Below, in pieces: positions 16,024 to 23,948 of a DNA stretch of 64,000 nucleotides (position 1 is the first letter of the stretch; the number at the start of each line of letters is the position of its first letter). The notes below the pieces were generated by a model. It saw only the letters and a list, made by a program, of their open reading frames with translations. It was not told where the DNA came from and made no database searches. Source of the DNA: Lachnocurva sp029100405 (GTDB lineage Bacteria; Bacillota; Clostridia; Lachnospirales; Lachnospiraceae); NCBI GenBank assembly GCA_046263755.1, contig JBJYZC010000001.1, forward strand, positions 1 to 64,000. Direction: 5' to 3'. The translations under genes and the position numbers were made by a program.

Positions 16024-16109
16024 GACTCTTACCTCCTTTTTTCTTATCCACCGAGAACCTTCACTTTGATTCTTAAATGAGAACCGGTGAATCTTCAGAT
16101 TCCAAAACA

Positions 16110-16138
16110 ATTATATTTTAGTTATCAGAAAGCGTCAA
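16110..16138 (-). promoter_or_regulatory. Promoter of the superoxide reductase-rubrerythrin operon
   Basis: On the minus strand, TTGACG (16138-16133) is 17 bases from a perfect TATAAT (16115-16110). Confidence 0.8.
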
Positions 16139-16204
16139 TCCTATACTTTTTAAACCAATCTGCTCATATGCAATGATTTCAGATAAATATAGGTCAATCC
16201 TATA
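16134..16204. promoter_or_regulatory. Repeated GTCAATCCTATA motif near the superoxide reductase promoter
   Basis: The 12-mer GTCAATCCTATA occurs at 16134-16145, overlapping the -35, and again at 16193-16204, where it is part of the perfect dyad TATAGG-TCAAT-CCTATA (16188-16204). This may be a pair of operator sites for a redox regulator. The rest of the 312-bp gap (16024-16335) holds a GC-rich hairpin near 16270-16300 and no gene. Confidence 0.4.
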
Positions 16205-16335
16205 GCAGGCGATAAATTACAGGTATTTTACATAACGAAAGCATTGGCCTAAATTGATTATCAAGTAACCAGCGAGGCAATAGCCGCAGCCGGCTCGACC
16301 AATAAGGATCAAACAGAATCAAAAGGAGAAGATAT

Positions 16336-17457
16336 ATGAGCTATTTACAGACACCATTTCGCTATGACTATGTAGGCAGTTTCCTCCGCCCGGAGAAACT
16401 GAAGACCAAAAGAAAACAATTTGAATCGGGAAAGATCAGTCAGGAAGAGCTGAAAAAAGCGGAAGATGAGGCAATCTTGGACCTTGTGTCAAAGCAGAAG
16501 GCTCTGGGCTATCATGTCATCACAGATGGGGAATTCCGACGGGCAACCTGGCACTTGGACTTCATGTGGGGATTTGAAGGGGTCAGCCACCAGAAGACCA
16601 AAACGGGTCTGCCTTTCCAGGGCGAGCAGGCCATGATCGACGACACTTTCTTAACGGGCAAGATTTCTTTGCAAAAGGAACATCCCTTCGTCGAACATTT
16701 TCGTTTTGTGAAGGTACTGGAAGATGAACATACGGTCGCAAAGCAGACTATTCCGGCACCTGCTCAGTTCCTGGCCCAGCTCATTATGCCTTTTGCCAGG
16801 GAGAATACGGAGAAGTATTATGATTCCGACCAGGAATTGATTGAAGACCTGGTAGCCGGCTACCGCAAGGTCATCCGCCAGCTCTATGATGCAGGATGTC
16901 GGAATATTCAGTTTGATGATTGTACATGGGGTATGCTGGTCAGCCCTGCTGCGAAATCTTTCTTCCTGACGGACGAAAAAGGCCTGGAGGAGATCAAGGA
17001 GCAGTATCTCTTGATCAATAATCTTGCCATTGAGGGGAAGCCGGACGATTTGGTCATCAATACCCACATTTGCCGAGGCAATTACCATTCTACTTTTGCA
17101 AGCAGCGGCGCTTATGATGATGTAGCTTCTTTCCTTTTTGCCAGGGAAAATGTGAATGCTTTCTATCTGGAATATGATGATGAGCGCTCCGGCGGATTCG
17201 CACCGCTTTCGAAGGTGACCGGTGACAAAAAGGTCGTACTCGGTCTTATCACAACGAAATCTCCGAAACTGGAGGACAAGGACCAGGTGATCGCCCGGAT
17301 CCGCGAAGCAGAGAAATATATACCGCTCGATCGTCTCTATCTCAGCCCTCAATGCGGTTTTGCGTCATGTGAGATCGGAAATAAGCTGACCGAGGAGGAA
17401 CAGTGGGCGAAGTTGAAACTGGTCAGGGAGATCGCCGAAGAAGTATGGGGAGAATAA
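16336..17457 (+). CDS. Cobalamin-independent methionine synthase-like methyltransferase
   Basis: 373 residues corresponding to the C-terminal barrel of MetE, like the Bacillus YxjG/YxjH proteins. Typical parts are RYDYVGSFLRP at the start, DGEFRRATWHLDF, IQFDDCTWG, the zinc-ligand segment NTHICRGNY and LSPQCGFAS near the end. The likely role is methyl transfer to homocysteine or a related thiol; the donor is uncertain because the N-terminal MetE half is missing, as is normal for this subgroup. The ATG at 16336 follows AAAAGGAG. It is a single gene with its own terminator. I found no SAM riboswitch or T-box upstream. Confidence 0.85.
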   Translation: MSYLQTPFRYDYVGSFLRPEKLKTKRKQFESGKISQEELKKAEDEAILDLVSKQKALGYHVITDGEFRRATWHLDFMWGFEGVSHQKTKTGLPFQGEQAMIDDTFLTGKISLQKEHPFVEHFRFVKVLEDEHTVAKQTIPAPAQFLAQLIMPFARENTEKYYDSDQELIEDLVAGYRKVIRQLYDAGCRNIQFDDCTWGMLVSPAAKSFFLTDEKGLEEIKEQYLLINNLAIEGKPDDLVINTHICRGNYHSTFASSGAYDDVASFLFARENVNAFYLEYDDERSGGFAPLSKVTGDKKVVLGLITTKSPKLEDKDQVIARIREAEKYIPLDRLYLSPQCGFASCEIGNKLTEEEQWAKLKLVREIAEEVWGE

Positions 17458-17480
17458 TGTCAGAAGTATAAAGTCTGGTC

Positions 17481-17512
17481 CCGGCAGAGGAAGAAACTCT
17501 GCCGGTTTTTTT
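17481..17512 (+). terminator. Terminator after the MetE-like gene
   Basis: CCGGCAGAG and CTCTGCCGG form a perfect 9-bp stem followed by TTTTTTT. Confidence 0.92.
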
Positions 17513-17560
17513 ATCTCTATGAGACAGCTAAAAATATTTATATAAAATAATTGAAATATA

Positions 17561-17619
17561 TTGACAAGGGATTTTAATAGAAGTATAGTAAGCATCAAGT
17601 TATATAAATATATTTAACT
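17561..17619 (+). promoter_or_regulatory. Promoter and operator-like dyad of the fatty-acid synthesis cluster
   Basis: TTGACA (17561-17566), 17 bases, then TATAGT (17584-17589). Downstream at 17598-17619 is a 22-bp imperfect palindrome with AGTTA and TAACT ends and an AT-rich centre (9 of 11 pairs symmetric). It would cover the early transcribed region and could bind the MarR/FabT-like protein encoded at the end of the cluster. Confidence 0.7.
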
Positions 17620-17653
17620 AAATAACTGGAGATAAAAGAAGAGGAGAATTCAC

Positions 17654-17890
17654 ATGGATACATTTGAAAAGCTGAAAGAGATCATTGTTGACACCTTGAG
17701 CTATGACGGAGATGAGATCAAGCCGGAATCCGACTTCTTTCAGGATCTGAAAGCAGATTCTCTGGATGTCGTGGAGCTTATGATGGCAGTGGAAGAGAAT
17801 TTTGGAATCAAGGTTCCGGATGATGAAGTGCAGAAGCTCCATACTGTTCAAAGTGTTGTTGATTACATCGATGCCCATAAGGCCAACTGA
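17654..17890 (+). CDS. acpP: Acyl carrier protein
   Basis: 78 residues, acidic and helical. The phosphopantetheine attachment serine is in LKADSLDVVEL, followed by the usual helix II residues (MMAVEENFGIKVPDDE). It carries the growing acyl chain in type II fatty-acid synthesis. It is the first gene of the cluster, preceded by GAGGAG and a strong promoter, which fits the high demand for ACP. A block of 9-bp tandem repeats separates it from accB. Confidence 0.96.
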   Translation: MDTFEKLKEIIVDTLSYDGDEIKPESDFFQDLKADSLDVVELMMAVEENFGIKVPDDEVQKLHTVQSVVDYIDAHKAN

Positions 17891-17897
17891 AGATTTC

Positions 17898-17984
17898 ATT
17901 GTTTTCAAGGTTTTAAACGTTTTTAAGGTTTTTAAGGTTTTCAAGGTTTTTAACGTTTTCAATTTTTAACGATTTCAATAAGGA
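17898..17984 (+). repeat. 9-bp tandem repeats between acpP and accB
   Basis: Imperfect repeats of a 9-bp unit such as TTTTTAAGG / TTTTCAAGG, about eight to nine units, fill the gap. The T-rich runs do not form a clear terminator. Confidence 0.75.
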
Positions 17985-18008
17985 CAAGAAAAGATTTTGG
18001 AGGTTTTC

Positions 18009-18563
18009 ATGTATCCTATCGAAGATTTGCAGAAATTAATGGAAAGCTTTGCAAAATCGGGTCTGACTTACTTTCGCTATAAACATGCAGATGGAGTGCT
18101 GGAACTTAAGAATGAGCCGGTCATCTTCTCACAGGAGACGCACGGCGAGCCCCGGATTTCCGGGAAACCCTCCACAGATTGCCCCTCCGGCTTTCCATCT
18201 GCCACTGTTTTCTCCGGCGGTCAGGAAACTGCAGTTTTTTCCGTCGATCCGGAATCTGCCACAGAAGGCAGTGTAAATGCCACAGATCATGAGACAGATC
18301 AAAGCGCAGGCAGTGATCATAAGCTTGTAGAAGTGAAAGCTCCTTTGGCCGGTGTCTTCTATCGGGCTTCCAAACCCGGAGCAAAGCCCTTTGTCGAAGA
18401 AGGGCAGGAAGTGAAGAAGGGCGATATCGTCGGCCTTGTCGAAGCGATGAAGATGATGAATGAGATCCCGGCGCCTTGCGACGGCATCGTTCACGAGATC
18501 AAGGCCGAAGACGCTAAGTATGCGGAATATGATGCGGTTCTTATGACTCTTGAGGAGCTTTAG
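18009..18563 (+). CDS. accB: Biotin carboxyl carrier protein of acetyl-CoA carboxylase
   Basis: 184 residues. The C-terminal biotinyl domain has EAMKM with the biotinylated Lys148. A long Ser/Pro/Thr-rich linker (about residues 45-105) separates it from the N-terminal helix. ATG 18009 follows GGAGGT at 17999-18004; the TTG at 17997 overlaps that site. It presents carboxybiotin to the carboxyltransferase AccDA encoded two genes later. Confidence 0.95.
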   Translation: MYPIEDLQKLMESFAKSGLTYFRYKHADGVLELKNEPVIFSQETHGEPRISGKPSTDCPSGFPSATVFSGGQETAVFSVDPESATEGSVNATDHETDQSAGSDHKLVEVKAPLAGVFYRASKPGAKPFVEEGQEVKKGDIVGLVEAMKMMNEIPAPCDGIVHEIKAEDAKYAEYDAVLMTLEEL

Positions 18564-18564
18564 T

Positions 18565-19941
18565 ATGTTCAAGAAAGTGCTGATCGCCAATCGCGGCGAA
18601 ATCGCTATGCGAATTTTAAGATGCTGCCATGAAATGGGGATCGAAACAGTGGTTGCCTGTTCAACGGAGGACCGGAAGTCTCTTCCGGTTCAGTTTTCAA
18701 CCGAATCCGTCTGTATCGGTCCTGCTCCGGCAGCACAGAGTTATCTCAATCAGGAAGCCCTGATTGAAGCCGCAAAAGCATATCATTGTGAGGCCATCCA
18801 TCCGGGCTACGGATTCCTATCCGAAAATTATGAATTCGCGAAAAAATGTGAAGAGAACGGCCTGATCTTCATCGGCCCTTCCGCACAAATGATCCGAGAG
18901 ATGGGGGACAAACAGAGTGCCCGGGCCATGATGAAAAAGCACGGTGTTCCGGTGGTTCCCGGCTCCGACGGCATCTTAAAAAACTGGCAGGAAGCGGCAG
19001 AAGTCGCAAAGAAGGTTGGTTATCCGGTCCTCTTAAAGGCTACTGCCGGTGGCGGCGGCCGTGGCATGCGGACCGCTTTTGATGAGACGGAAATACAGAC
19101 CGCCTATGAGAGTGCAGAGGCAGAAGCCCGGGCGGCTTTTGGCGATGGTTCTCTCTATCTCGAAAAATTGATCCAGCATCCCCACCATATCGAAGTACAG
19201 ATCCTCGGTGACAATCAGGGCAATATCATCCATCTCGGCGAGAGAGACTGTTCCATGCAGCGGAGAAATCAGAAGCTTTTGGAGGAGTCCCCGGCACGGA
19301 TTCTTTCGGATAAACAGAGAGATGCCATTCATCGGGCTGCCTTGAAAGCCGCAAAAGCCGTTCATTATGTCAGTGCAGGGACCGTCGAGTTCGTCTTGGA
19401 CCGCGATATGCATTTCTATTTCATTGAAATGAATACACGGATCCAGGTGGAACATCCCGTGACAGAAGCAGTTACAGGCGTGGATCTGATCCGGGAGCAG
19501 ATCCGGATCGCTGCAGGACTGCCGCTTTCCTATAAGCAAAGTGACATCCATCTGAACGGACATGCCATTGAATGCCGGATCAATGCAGAAGATCCGGCGA
19601 AACATTTCGCCCCCTGTCCCGGTCAAATCCCCTTCTTGCATTTCCCGGGCGGCAAGGGTGTCCGGGTCGAAAGCGCTCTCTATTCCGGCTGCAAAGTCAG
19701 TCCCTATTACGATTCTATGATTGCAAAAGTGATCGTTCATGCACCCGGCCGCCTGGAGGCGATTCGAAAGATGCGGGTGGCCCTGGAGGAAATGACGGTC
19801 GACGGCATCGAAACCAATATCAACTTTCTCTATCTCATTTTATTTCATAATGATTTCCTGGTTGGAAATGTAGACACCGCTTTCCTGGAGAAGAACACCG
19901 ATGCCATTATCCGCTGGGGAGAAGAGAGTAAGAAGGCTTAG
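18565..19941 (+). CDS. accC: Biotin carboxylase subunit of acetyl-CoA carboxylase
   Basis: 458 residues with the full ATP-grasp biotin carboxylase pattern: KVLIANRGEIAMRI, the glycine loop KATAGGGGRGMR, ERDCSMQRRNQKLLEESPA and FIEMNTRIQVEHPVTE. It carboxylates biotin on AccB using ATP and bicarbonate. The start ATG 18565 is one base after the accB stop, with GAGGAGC upstream. The last codons are part of a 56-bp tandem duplication that continues beyond the stop. Confidence 0.96.
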   Translation: MFKKVLIANRGEIAMRILRCCHEMGIETVVACSTEDRKSLPVQFSTESVCIGPAPAAQSYLNQEALIEAAKAYHCEAIHPGYGFLSENYEFAKKCEENGLIFIGPSAQMIREMGDKQSARAMMKKHGVPVVPGSDGILKNWQEAAEVAKKVGYPVLLKATAGGGGRGMRTAFDETEIQTAYESAEAEARAAFGDGSLYLEKLIQHPHHIEVQILGDNQGNIIHLGERDCSMQRRNQKLLEESPARILSDKQRDAIHRAALKAAKAVHYVSAGTVEFVLDRDMHFYFIEMNTRIQVEHPVTEAVTGVDLIREQIRIAAGLPLSYKQSDIHLNGHAIECRINAEDPAKHFAPCPGQIPFLHFPGGKGVRVESALYSGCKVSPYYDSMIAKVIVHAPGRLEAIRKMRVALEEMTVDGIETNINFLYLILFHNDFLVGNVDTAFLEKNTDAIIRWGEESKKA

Positions 19942-20039
19942 GACCTTAAAAATTACGATTTCTTCGCCGGTTGGGAGAAGATGGTAAGAAGGCTTAGGCC
20001 CTTAAAAATTACGATTTCTTCGCCGCTTGGGAGAAGATG
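19928..20039 (+). repeat. 56-bp tandem duplication at the accC 3' end
   Basis: Two near-identical 56-bp copies (19928-19983 and 19984-20039) differ at about two or three positions. The first includes the last codons and stop of accC, the second is noncoding, and a short degenerate third start (CTAATAAGGCC) follows at 20040. Confidence 0.88.
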
Positions 20040-20089
20040 CTAATAAGGCCTCGGTCTATATTTATCAGTTAAGGAAAAAGGATATGGTA

Positions 20090-21832
20090 ATGACTACGGT
20101 CGTCTTAGATTTGAATAATAACCCCAAAAATTTCACAGACAAGAGAGAAACACTTCTCGGCTACCGGAGGATGCGCCTGAAGAGGACGGCCCATCATTCG
20201 ATTGGGAGCCATCTCCTGGCCATCTTCGACAATGGGAGGTTCACAGAGGAATTTGCCACGGATCTTCAGTCCGGGGATCCTCTGCATTTTCCCGGATATG
20301 AAGAGAAACTTTCTGAAAACAGGAAGACTGCCGACCGGCCATCCGCCTGCGTTTCCGGTATTGGCACGATCCATGGGATCCCTGCTGTAGGTGCGGAACT
20401 CAGCTGCTTTTTTCTGATGGGCAGTATGGGGTCTGTTGAGGGTGAGAAATTGACCCTTGCCATCGAAGAAGCGGACCGAAGAAAACTTCCGCTGATCATT
20501 TTCTCCGCCAGCGGCGGAGCCAGAATGCAGGAAGGAATGTTTTCCCTCATGCAGATGGCAAAAACCAGTGCTGCAGTACAGAAACTCCGCGACCATGGAG
20601 GCCTTTATATCTCTGTTCTGACGCATCCGACCACAGGAGGCGTCAGCGCAAGTTTCGCAAGCCTTGGTGATCTCATCCTGGCGGAGCCCGGCGCCCTGAT
20701 CGGTTTTGCCGGACCCCGGGTCATTGAACAGACCATCGGGGAAAAACTGCCGAAGGGCTTTCAGCGGGCAGAGTTTCAGCTGGAGCATGGCTTTGTGGAC
20801 AGGATCGTTCCGAGGAAGGATGAGAGAGAAGTCATTACTCAGATCCTCAAAATGCATGGCTATGCTTCCAAAGAAATGCAGACCAATTCCAAAGAGAAAC
20901 AGACCAATTCCAACGAGCAGCAGACTAATTCTAAAGAGACCAATTCCAAAGAGAAAGAAATCAGTTCTAATAAAATGCAGACCGGATCTGCCAATTCTTC
21001 CTTCCTTCCAATCCATCCGGCCGGCACATGTCCCACATTATCGGTTTACGATCGCATTGCCATCGTAAGAGACAAATCCAGGCCTAAGATCACAGACTAT
21101 ATTGACGGGATCTTTGATGATTTTATGGAACTCTCCGGAGACCGGTTAGGAAAAGAAGACCCGGCCATTTTAGGCGGTATCGCCCTTCTGGAAGGAAGAG
21201 CGGTCACGGTGATCGGACATCGGAAGGGGAAGGATCTGAAGGATAATCTGACCTGTAATTTCGGAATGCCGGAACCGGAAGGCTATCGGAAAGCACTTCG
21301 TCTGATGAAGGAAGCAGAACGTTTCGGGCGTCCTGTTGTGACCTTTATCGATACACCGGGTGCCTATCCCGGGAAAGAGGCAGAGGAACATGGGCAGAGC
21401 GTGGCAATTGCTGAGAATCTGGCTGCCATGAGTTCTTTAAGAGTTCCTGTCATTTCTATCGTCACCGGGGAAGGAAATAGCGGCGGAGCACTGGCCATCG
21501 GCGTCGGGGATGAGATCTGGATGCTGGAAAATGCAGTCTATTCCGTCCTGTCCCCCGAGGGCTTTGCCAGCATTCTCTGGAAGGATGCTTCGAAAGCCGC
21601 GGAAGCGAGCGAAGTCATGAAGATGACGGCAGAGGATCTTCTAAAACAAGGGATTGCAGACCGAATCCTTCCGGAACCGGCCGGGGGTGCACAAAAAGAC
21701 TTACCTCAAATGTGTCGGACAATGAAGACCGCTTTGATAGACAAATTGAACGAATTAACAAGCATGTCAACGGAAGATCTGCTGGAAAAGCGCTATCAGA
21801 AGTACAGAGATATCGGAAGGATCAATCAATGA
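20090..21832 (+). CDS. accDA: Fused acetyl-CoA carboxylase carboxyltransferase, beta-alpha
   Basis: 580 residues. The first ~270 match AccD (ASGGARMQEGMFSLMQMAKT, PTTGGVSASFA, GFAGPRVIEQTIGEKLP) and about 315-580 match AccA (GHRKGKD, NFGMPEPEGYRKALRLM, FIDTPGAYPG, GEGNSGGALAIGVGD). They are joined by a polar linker of about 40 residues built from QTNSKEK-like repeats. The N-terminus lacks the four-cysteine zinc ribbon of bacterial AccD; no CxxC occurs. It transfers carboxyl from biotin to acetyl-CoA, giving malonyl-CoA. ATG 20090 follows AAAAAGG; ATG 20084 is possible. The stop overlaps fabH by four bases. Confidence 0.93.
   Translation: MTTVVLDLNNNPKNFTDKRETLLGYRRMRLKRTAHHSIGSHLLAIFDNGRFTEEFATDLQSGDPLHFPGYEEKLSENRKTADRPSACVSGIGTIHGIPAVGAELSCFFLMGSMGSVEGEKLTLAIEEADRRKLPLIIFSASGGARMQEGMFSLMQMAKTSAAVQKLRDHGGLYISVLTHPTTGGVSASFASLGDLILAEPGALIGFAGPRVIEQTIGEKLPKGFQRAEFQLEHGFVDRIVPRKDEREVITQILKMHGYASKEMQTNSKEKQTNSNEQQTNSKETNSKEKEISSNKMQTGSANSSFLPIHPAGTCPTLSVYDRIAIVRDKSRPKITDYIDGIFDDFMELSGDRLGKEDPAILGGIALLEGRAVTVIGHRKGKDLKDNLTCNFGMPEPEGYRKALRLMKEAERFGRPVVTFIDTPGAYPGKEAEEHGQSVAIAENLAAMSSLRVPVISIVTGEGNSGGALAIGVGDEIWMLENAVYSVLSPEGFASILWKDASKAAEASEVMKMTAEDLLKQGIADRILPEPAGGAQKDLPQMCRTMKTALIDKLNELTSMSTEDLLEKRYQKYRDIGRINQ
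20879..20956 (+). repeat. 21-bp in-frame repeats encoding the AccD-AccA linker
   Basis: A 21-bp unit beginning CAGACCAATTCCAAAGAGAA recurs at 20879, 20900 and 20921, and partially after 20942, encoding QTNSKEK, QTNSNEQ, QTNSKET and NSKEKEI. Confidence 0.8.
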
Positions 21833-22875
21833 AGGGAATAGAAATCATCGGTCTCGGCAAAGCCCTGCCGAAGCTTCGGGTGAAAAATGACGACCTGAAA
21901 CAATATATTGATACATCAGACGAATGGATCAAAAGCAGGACCGGCATTGAAGCCCGCTTTTTTTGTAAGGATCAGGAGAGCCTGACAGATCTCGGGGTTC
22001 TGGCTGCAAGGAGAGCCATAAAAGATGCCGGGATCCATCCGGATCAAATCGGGCTTGTCATTTTTGCAACCTGTACGACCGATTATATGGTTCCCTCCAT
22101 GGCCTGTGCCGTCCAGGAACTTGTCGGAATTCCGGGAGGCATTCCCGCCTTTGATATCAATGCCGCCTGTTCCGGCTTTGTCTATGGCCTTCAACTGGTC
22201 AACGCATTGATGAAGGAAGGAAATGCCTGCATGGGCCAAAAGCCCTATGCCCTTCTCATTGGAGGCGAACAGTTATCGAAGATGCTGGATTTCTCCGAGC
22301 GGTCGGTCAGTGTCCTCTTCGGCGATGGAGCAGCTGCAGCAGTGATTCATCGATCCGAGGAGAAAGCCTTCTATAGTCATACTGCTGCAAAGGGAGATCG
22401 ATCTGCCTTATATGCCCATACCGTCGGGAGAAATCAGCTTCCTCCGATGAATTCGAAAGGAGACAGGCTGGTTCCTTCCAATCCTTTGCAGATTTCAAAA
22501 GAGGAATCCGACCAAATCCTCCGGGAGGGATTTCTCCAAATGGATGGGAGGAAGGTCTTCCGTTTTGCAGTAAGAGCTCTTTCGGATGAAATTCGGGAAA
22601 TGGAATTACAGTCCGGGATCCTGGCAGAGGATATCGATTATATTGTCTGCCACCAGGCCAATGTGAGGATCATCGATTATGTCCGAAAAAAGATGGGCCT
22701 TCCCAAAGAAAAATTCTTCTTGAATCTTCCATCTTACGGGAATACTTCCGGCGCAAGCATTCCATTGGCACTTTCGGACATGAAAGAAGAAGGACTCTTG
22801 AAACCCGGTACGAAGATCTTCTGTGTCGGCTTTGGTGCCGGTCTGACCTGGGGCGGATGCTTCCTGGAGTTCTAA
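21829..22875 (+). CDS. fabH: Beta-ketoacyl-ACP synthase III
   Basis: 348 residues. The catalytic triad is visible as Cys114 (NAACSGF), His in VCHQANVR and Asn in YGNTSGAS. It starts fatty-acid synthesis by condensing an acyl-CoA with malonyl-ACP. ATG 21829 overlaps the accDA stop (ATGA), giving translational coupling. The spelled-out TSDEWIKSRTGIEAR segment is typical of FabH. The insertion around residues 180-220 is within the family's normal variation. Confidence 0.95.
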   Translation: MKGIEIIGLGKALPKLRVKNDDLKQYIDTSDEWIKSRTGIEARFFCKDQESLTDLGVLAARRAIKDAGIHPDQIGLVIFATCTTDYMVPSMACAVQELVGIPGGIPAFDINAACSGFVYGLQLVNALMKEGNACMGQKPYALLIGGEQLSKMLDFSERSVSVLFGDGAAAAVIHRSEEKAFYSHTAAKGDRSALYAHTVGRNQLPPMNSKGDRLVPSNPLQISKEESDQILREGFLQMDGRKVFRFAVRALSDEIREMELQSGILAEDIDYIVCHQANVRIIDYVRKKMGLPKEKFFLNLPSYGNTSGASIPLALSDMKEEGLLKPGTKIFCVGFGAGLTWGGCFLEF

Positions 22876-22917
22876 GCTTTTGTCATGGCCGGTCTACATT
22901 TAGAAAAAGGAGAACAA

Positions 22918-23865
22918 ATGAAATTCCTGAATGAAATCCTTGGTACGAAATATCCCTTTATTCAAGGGGGCATGGCGAATATCGCGACGGGTGAGTTCGC
23001 CGCAGCATGCTCCAATGCAGGCGCTCTCGGGATCATCGGCTCCGGCGGCATGAATGTGGAACAGCTCGAGGAAAACATCCACATCTGCCGGTCTCTGACG
23101 GATCGGCCTTTCGGGGTCAACCTGATGTTAATGAATCCGGATACGGACCAAATGGCGGAACTTGTGGCAAGAGAGCATATCCCCTTTCTTACGACAGGTG
23201 CCGGGAACCCCGGGAAATACATCGACCATTGGAAGGAGAGCGGCTGCCGGATCTTTCCGGTCTCGGCCAGTGTCCTTCTGGCCAAGCGGCTGGTCGGCTC
23301 CGGCGTGGACGGTATCATCGCAGAGGGGACTGAGAGCGGTGGTCACGTCGGAGAAATGACAACCATGACGCTTCTTCCCCAGATGCGGGATGCACTTCCC
23401 GCAGAGGTTCCGGTGGTCGCTGCGGGCGGGATCGCCGATGGAAGACAATTAGCAGCGGCTTTTGCACTCGGTGCCTGCGGGGTTCAGATGGGAACCTGTC
23501 TTTTGGTCAGTAAGGAATGTCCCATCCATCCGAATTATAAGGCGGCTCTTCTCAAGGCCGGAGACAATAGCACCCTTGTTACCGGAAGAACGGTCAATTC
23601 TCCGACACGGATCCTAAAGAACAAGATGGCGCGTCAATATATCCGGAAAGAAAAGGCCGGTGCTGACCGGATGGAACTGGAGAAATTCACATTGGGATCC
23701 CTTCGGAAGGCAGTTTTTGATGGGAATATTGACGAAGGATCTCTGATGGCCGGCCAGGTCTGCGGACAGCTGAAGGAGATTCGGCCGGTGGCAGAGATCT
23801 TTGCAGGGCTTATGAAGGATGCCGAAGAAGTTGTGAAGAAATTGGAACTGCCGGAGATCTCTTGA
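22918..23865 (+). CDS. fabK: FMN-dependent enoyl-ACP reductase II
   Basis: 315 residues, a TIM barrel of the nitronate monooxygenase/FabK group. Features are FIQGGMANIATGEFAAACSNAGALGIIGSGG near the N-terminus, EGTESGGHVGE with the conserved His, and AAGGIADGRQLAAAFALGACGVQMGT for phosphate binding. Its place in the fab operon, and the absence of a fabI or fabL gene there, support an enoyl reductase role rather than nitronate oxidation. ATG 22918 follows AAAAAGGAG. Confidence 0.9.
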   Translation: MKFLNEILGTKYPFIQGGMANIATGEFAAACSNAGALGIIGSGGMNVEQLEENIHICRSLTDRPFGVNLMLMNPDTDQMAELVAREHIPFLTTGAGNPGKYIDHWKESGCRIFPVSASVLLAKRLVGSGVDGIIAEGTESGGHVGEMTTMTLLPQMRDALPAEVPVVAAGGIADGRQLAAAFALGACGVQMGTCLLVSKECPIHPNYKAALLKAGDNSTLVTGRTVNSPTRILKNKMARQYIRKEKAGADRMELEKFTLGSLRKAVFDGNIDEGSLMAGQVCGQLKEIRPVAEIFAGLMKDAEEVVKKLELPEIS

Positions 23866-23948
23866 GATGTCAGGATTGCTAAAGTGCTTAGGAATCATAA
23901 GGTTAGTGAAATTTCCGGAGGGAAAGTCTGGAGGAAAAGGAGAAAGTC

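Noticed and set aside
17618..17962. A minus-strand protein with KTLKTLKT repeats opposite acpP
   Set aside because: It is the translation of the 9-bp tandem repeats plus the antisense of acpP; no supporting signals.
20105..21016. A 303-codon minus-strand frame opposite accDA, and similar long frames at 26069-27001 and 43745-44386
   Set aside because: All are fully opposite well-supported genes, have no recognisable motifs, and show composition expected of shadows.
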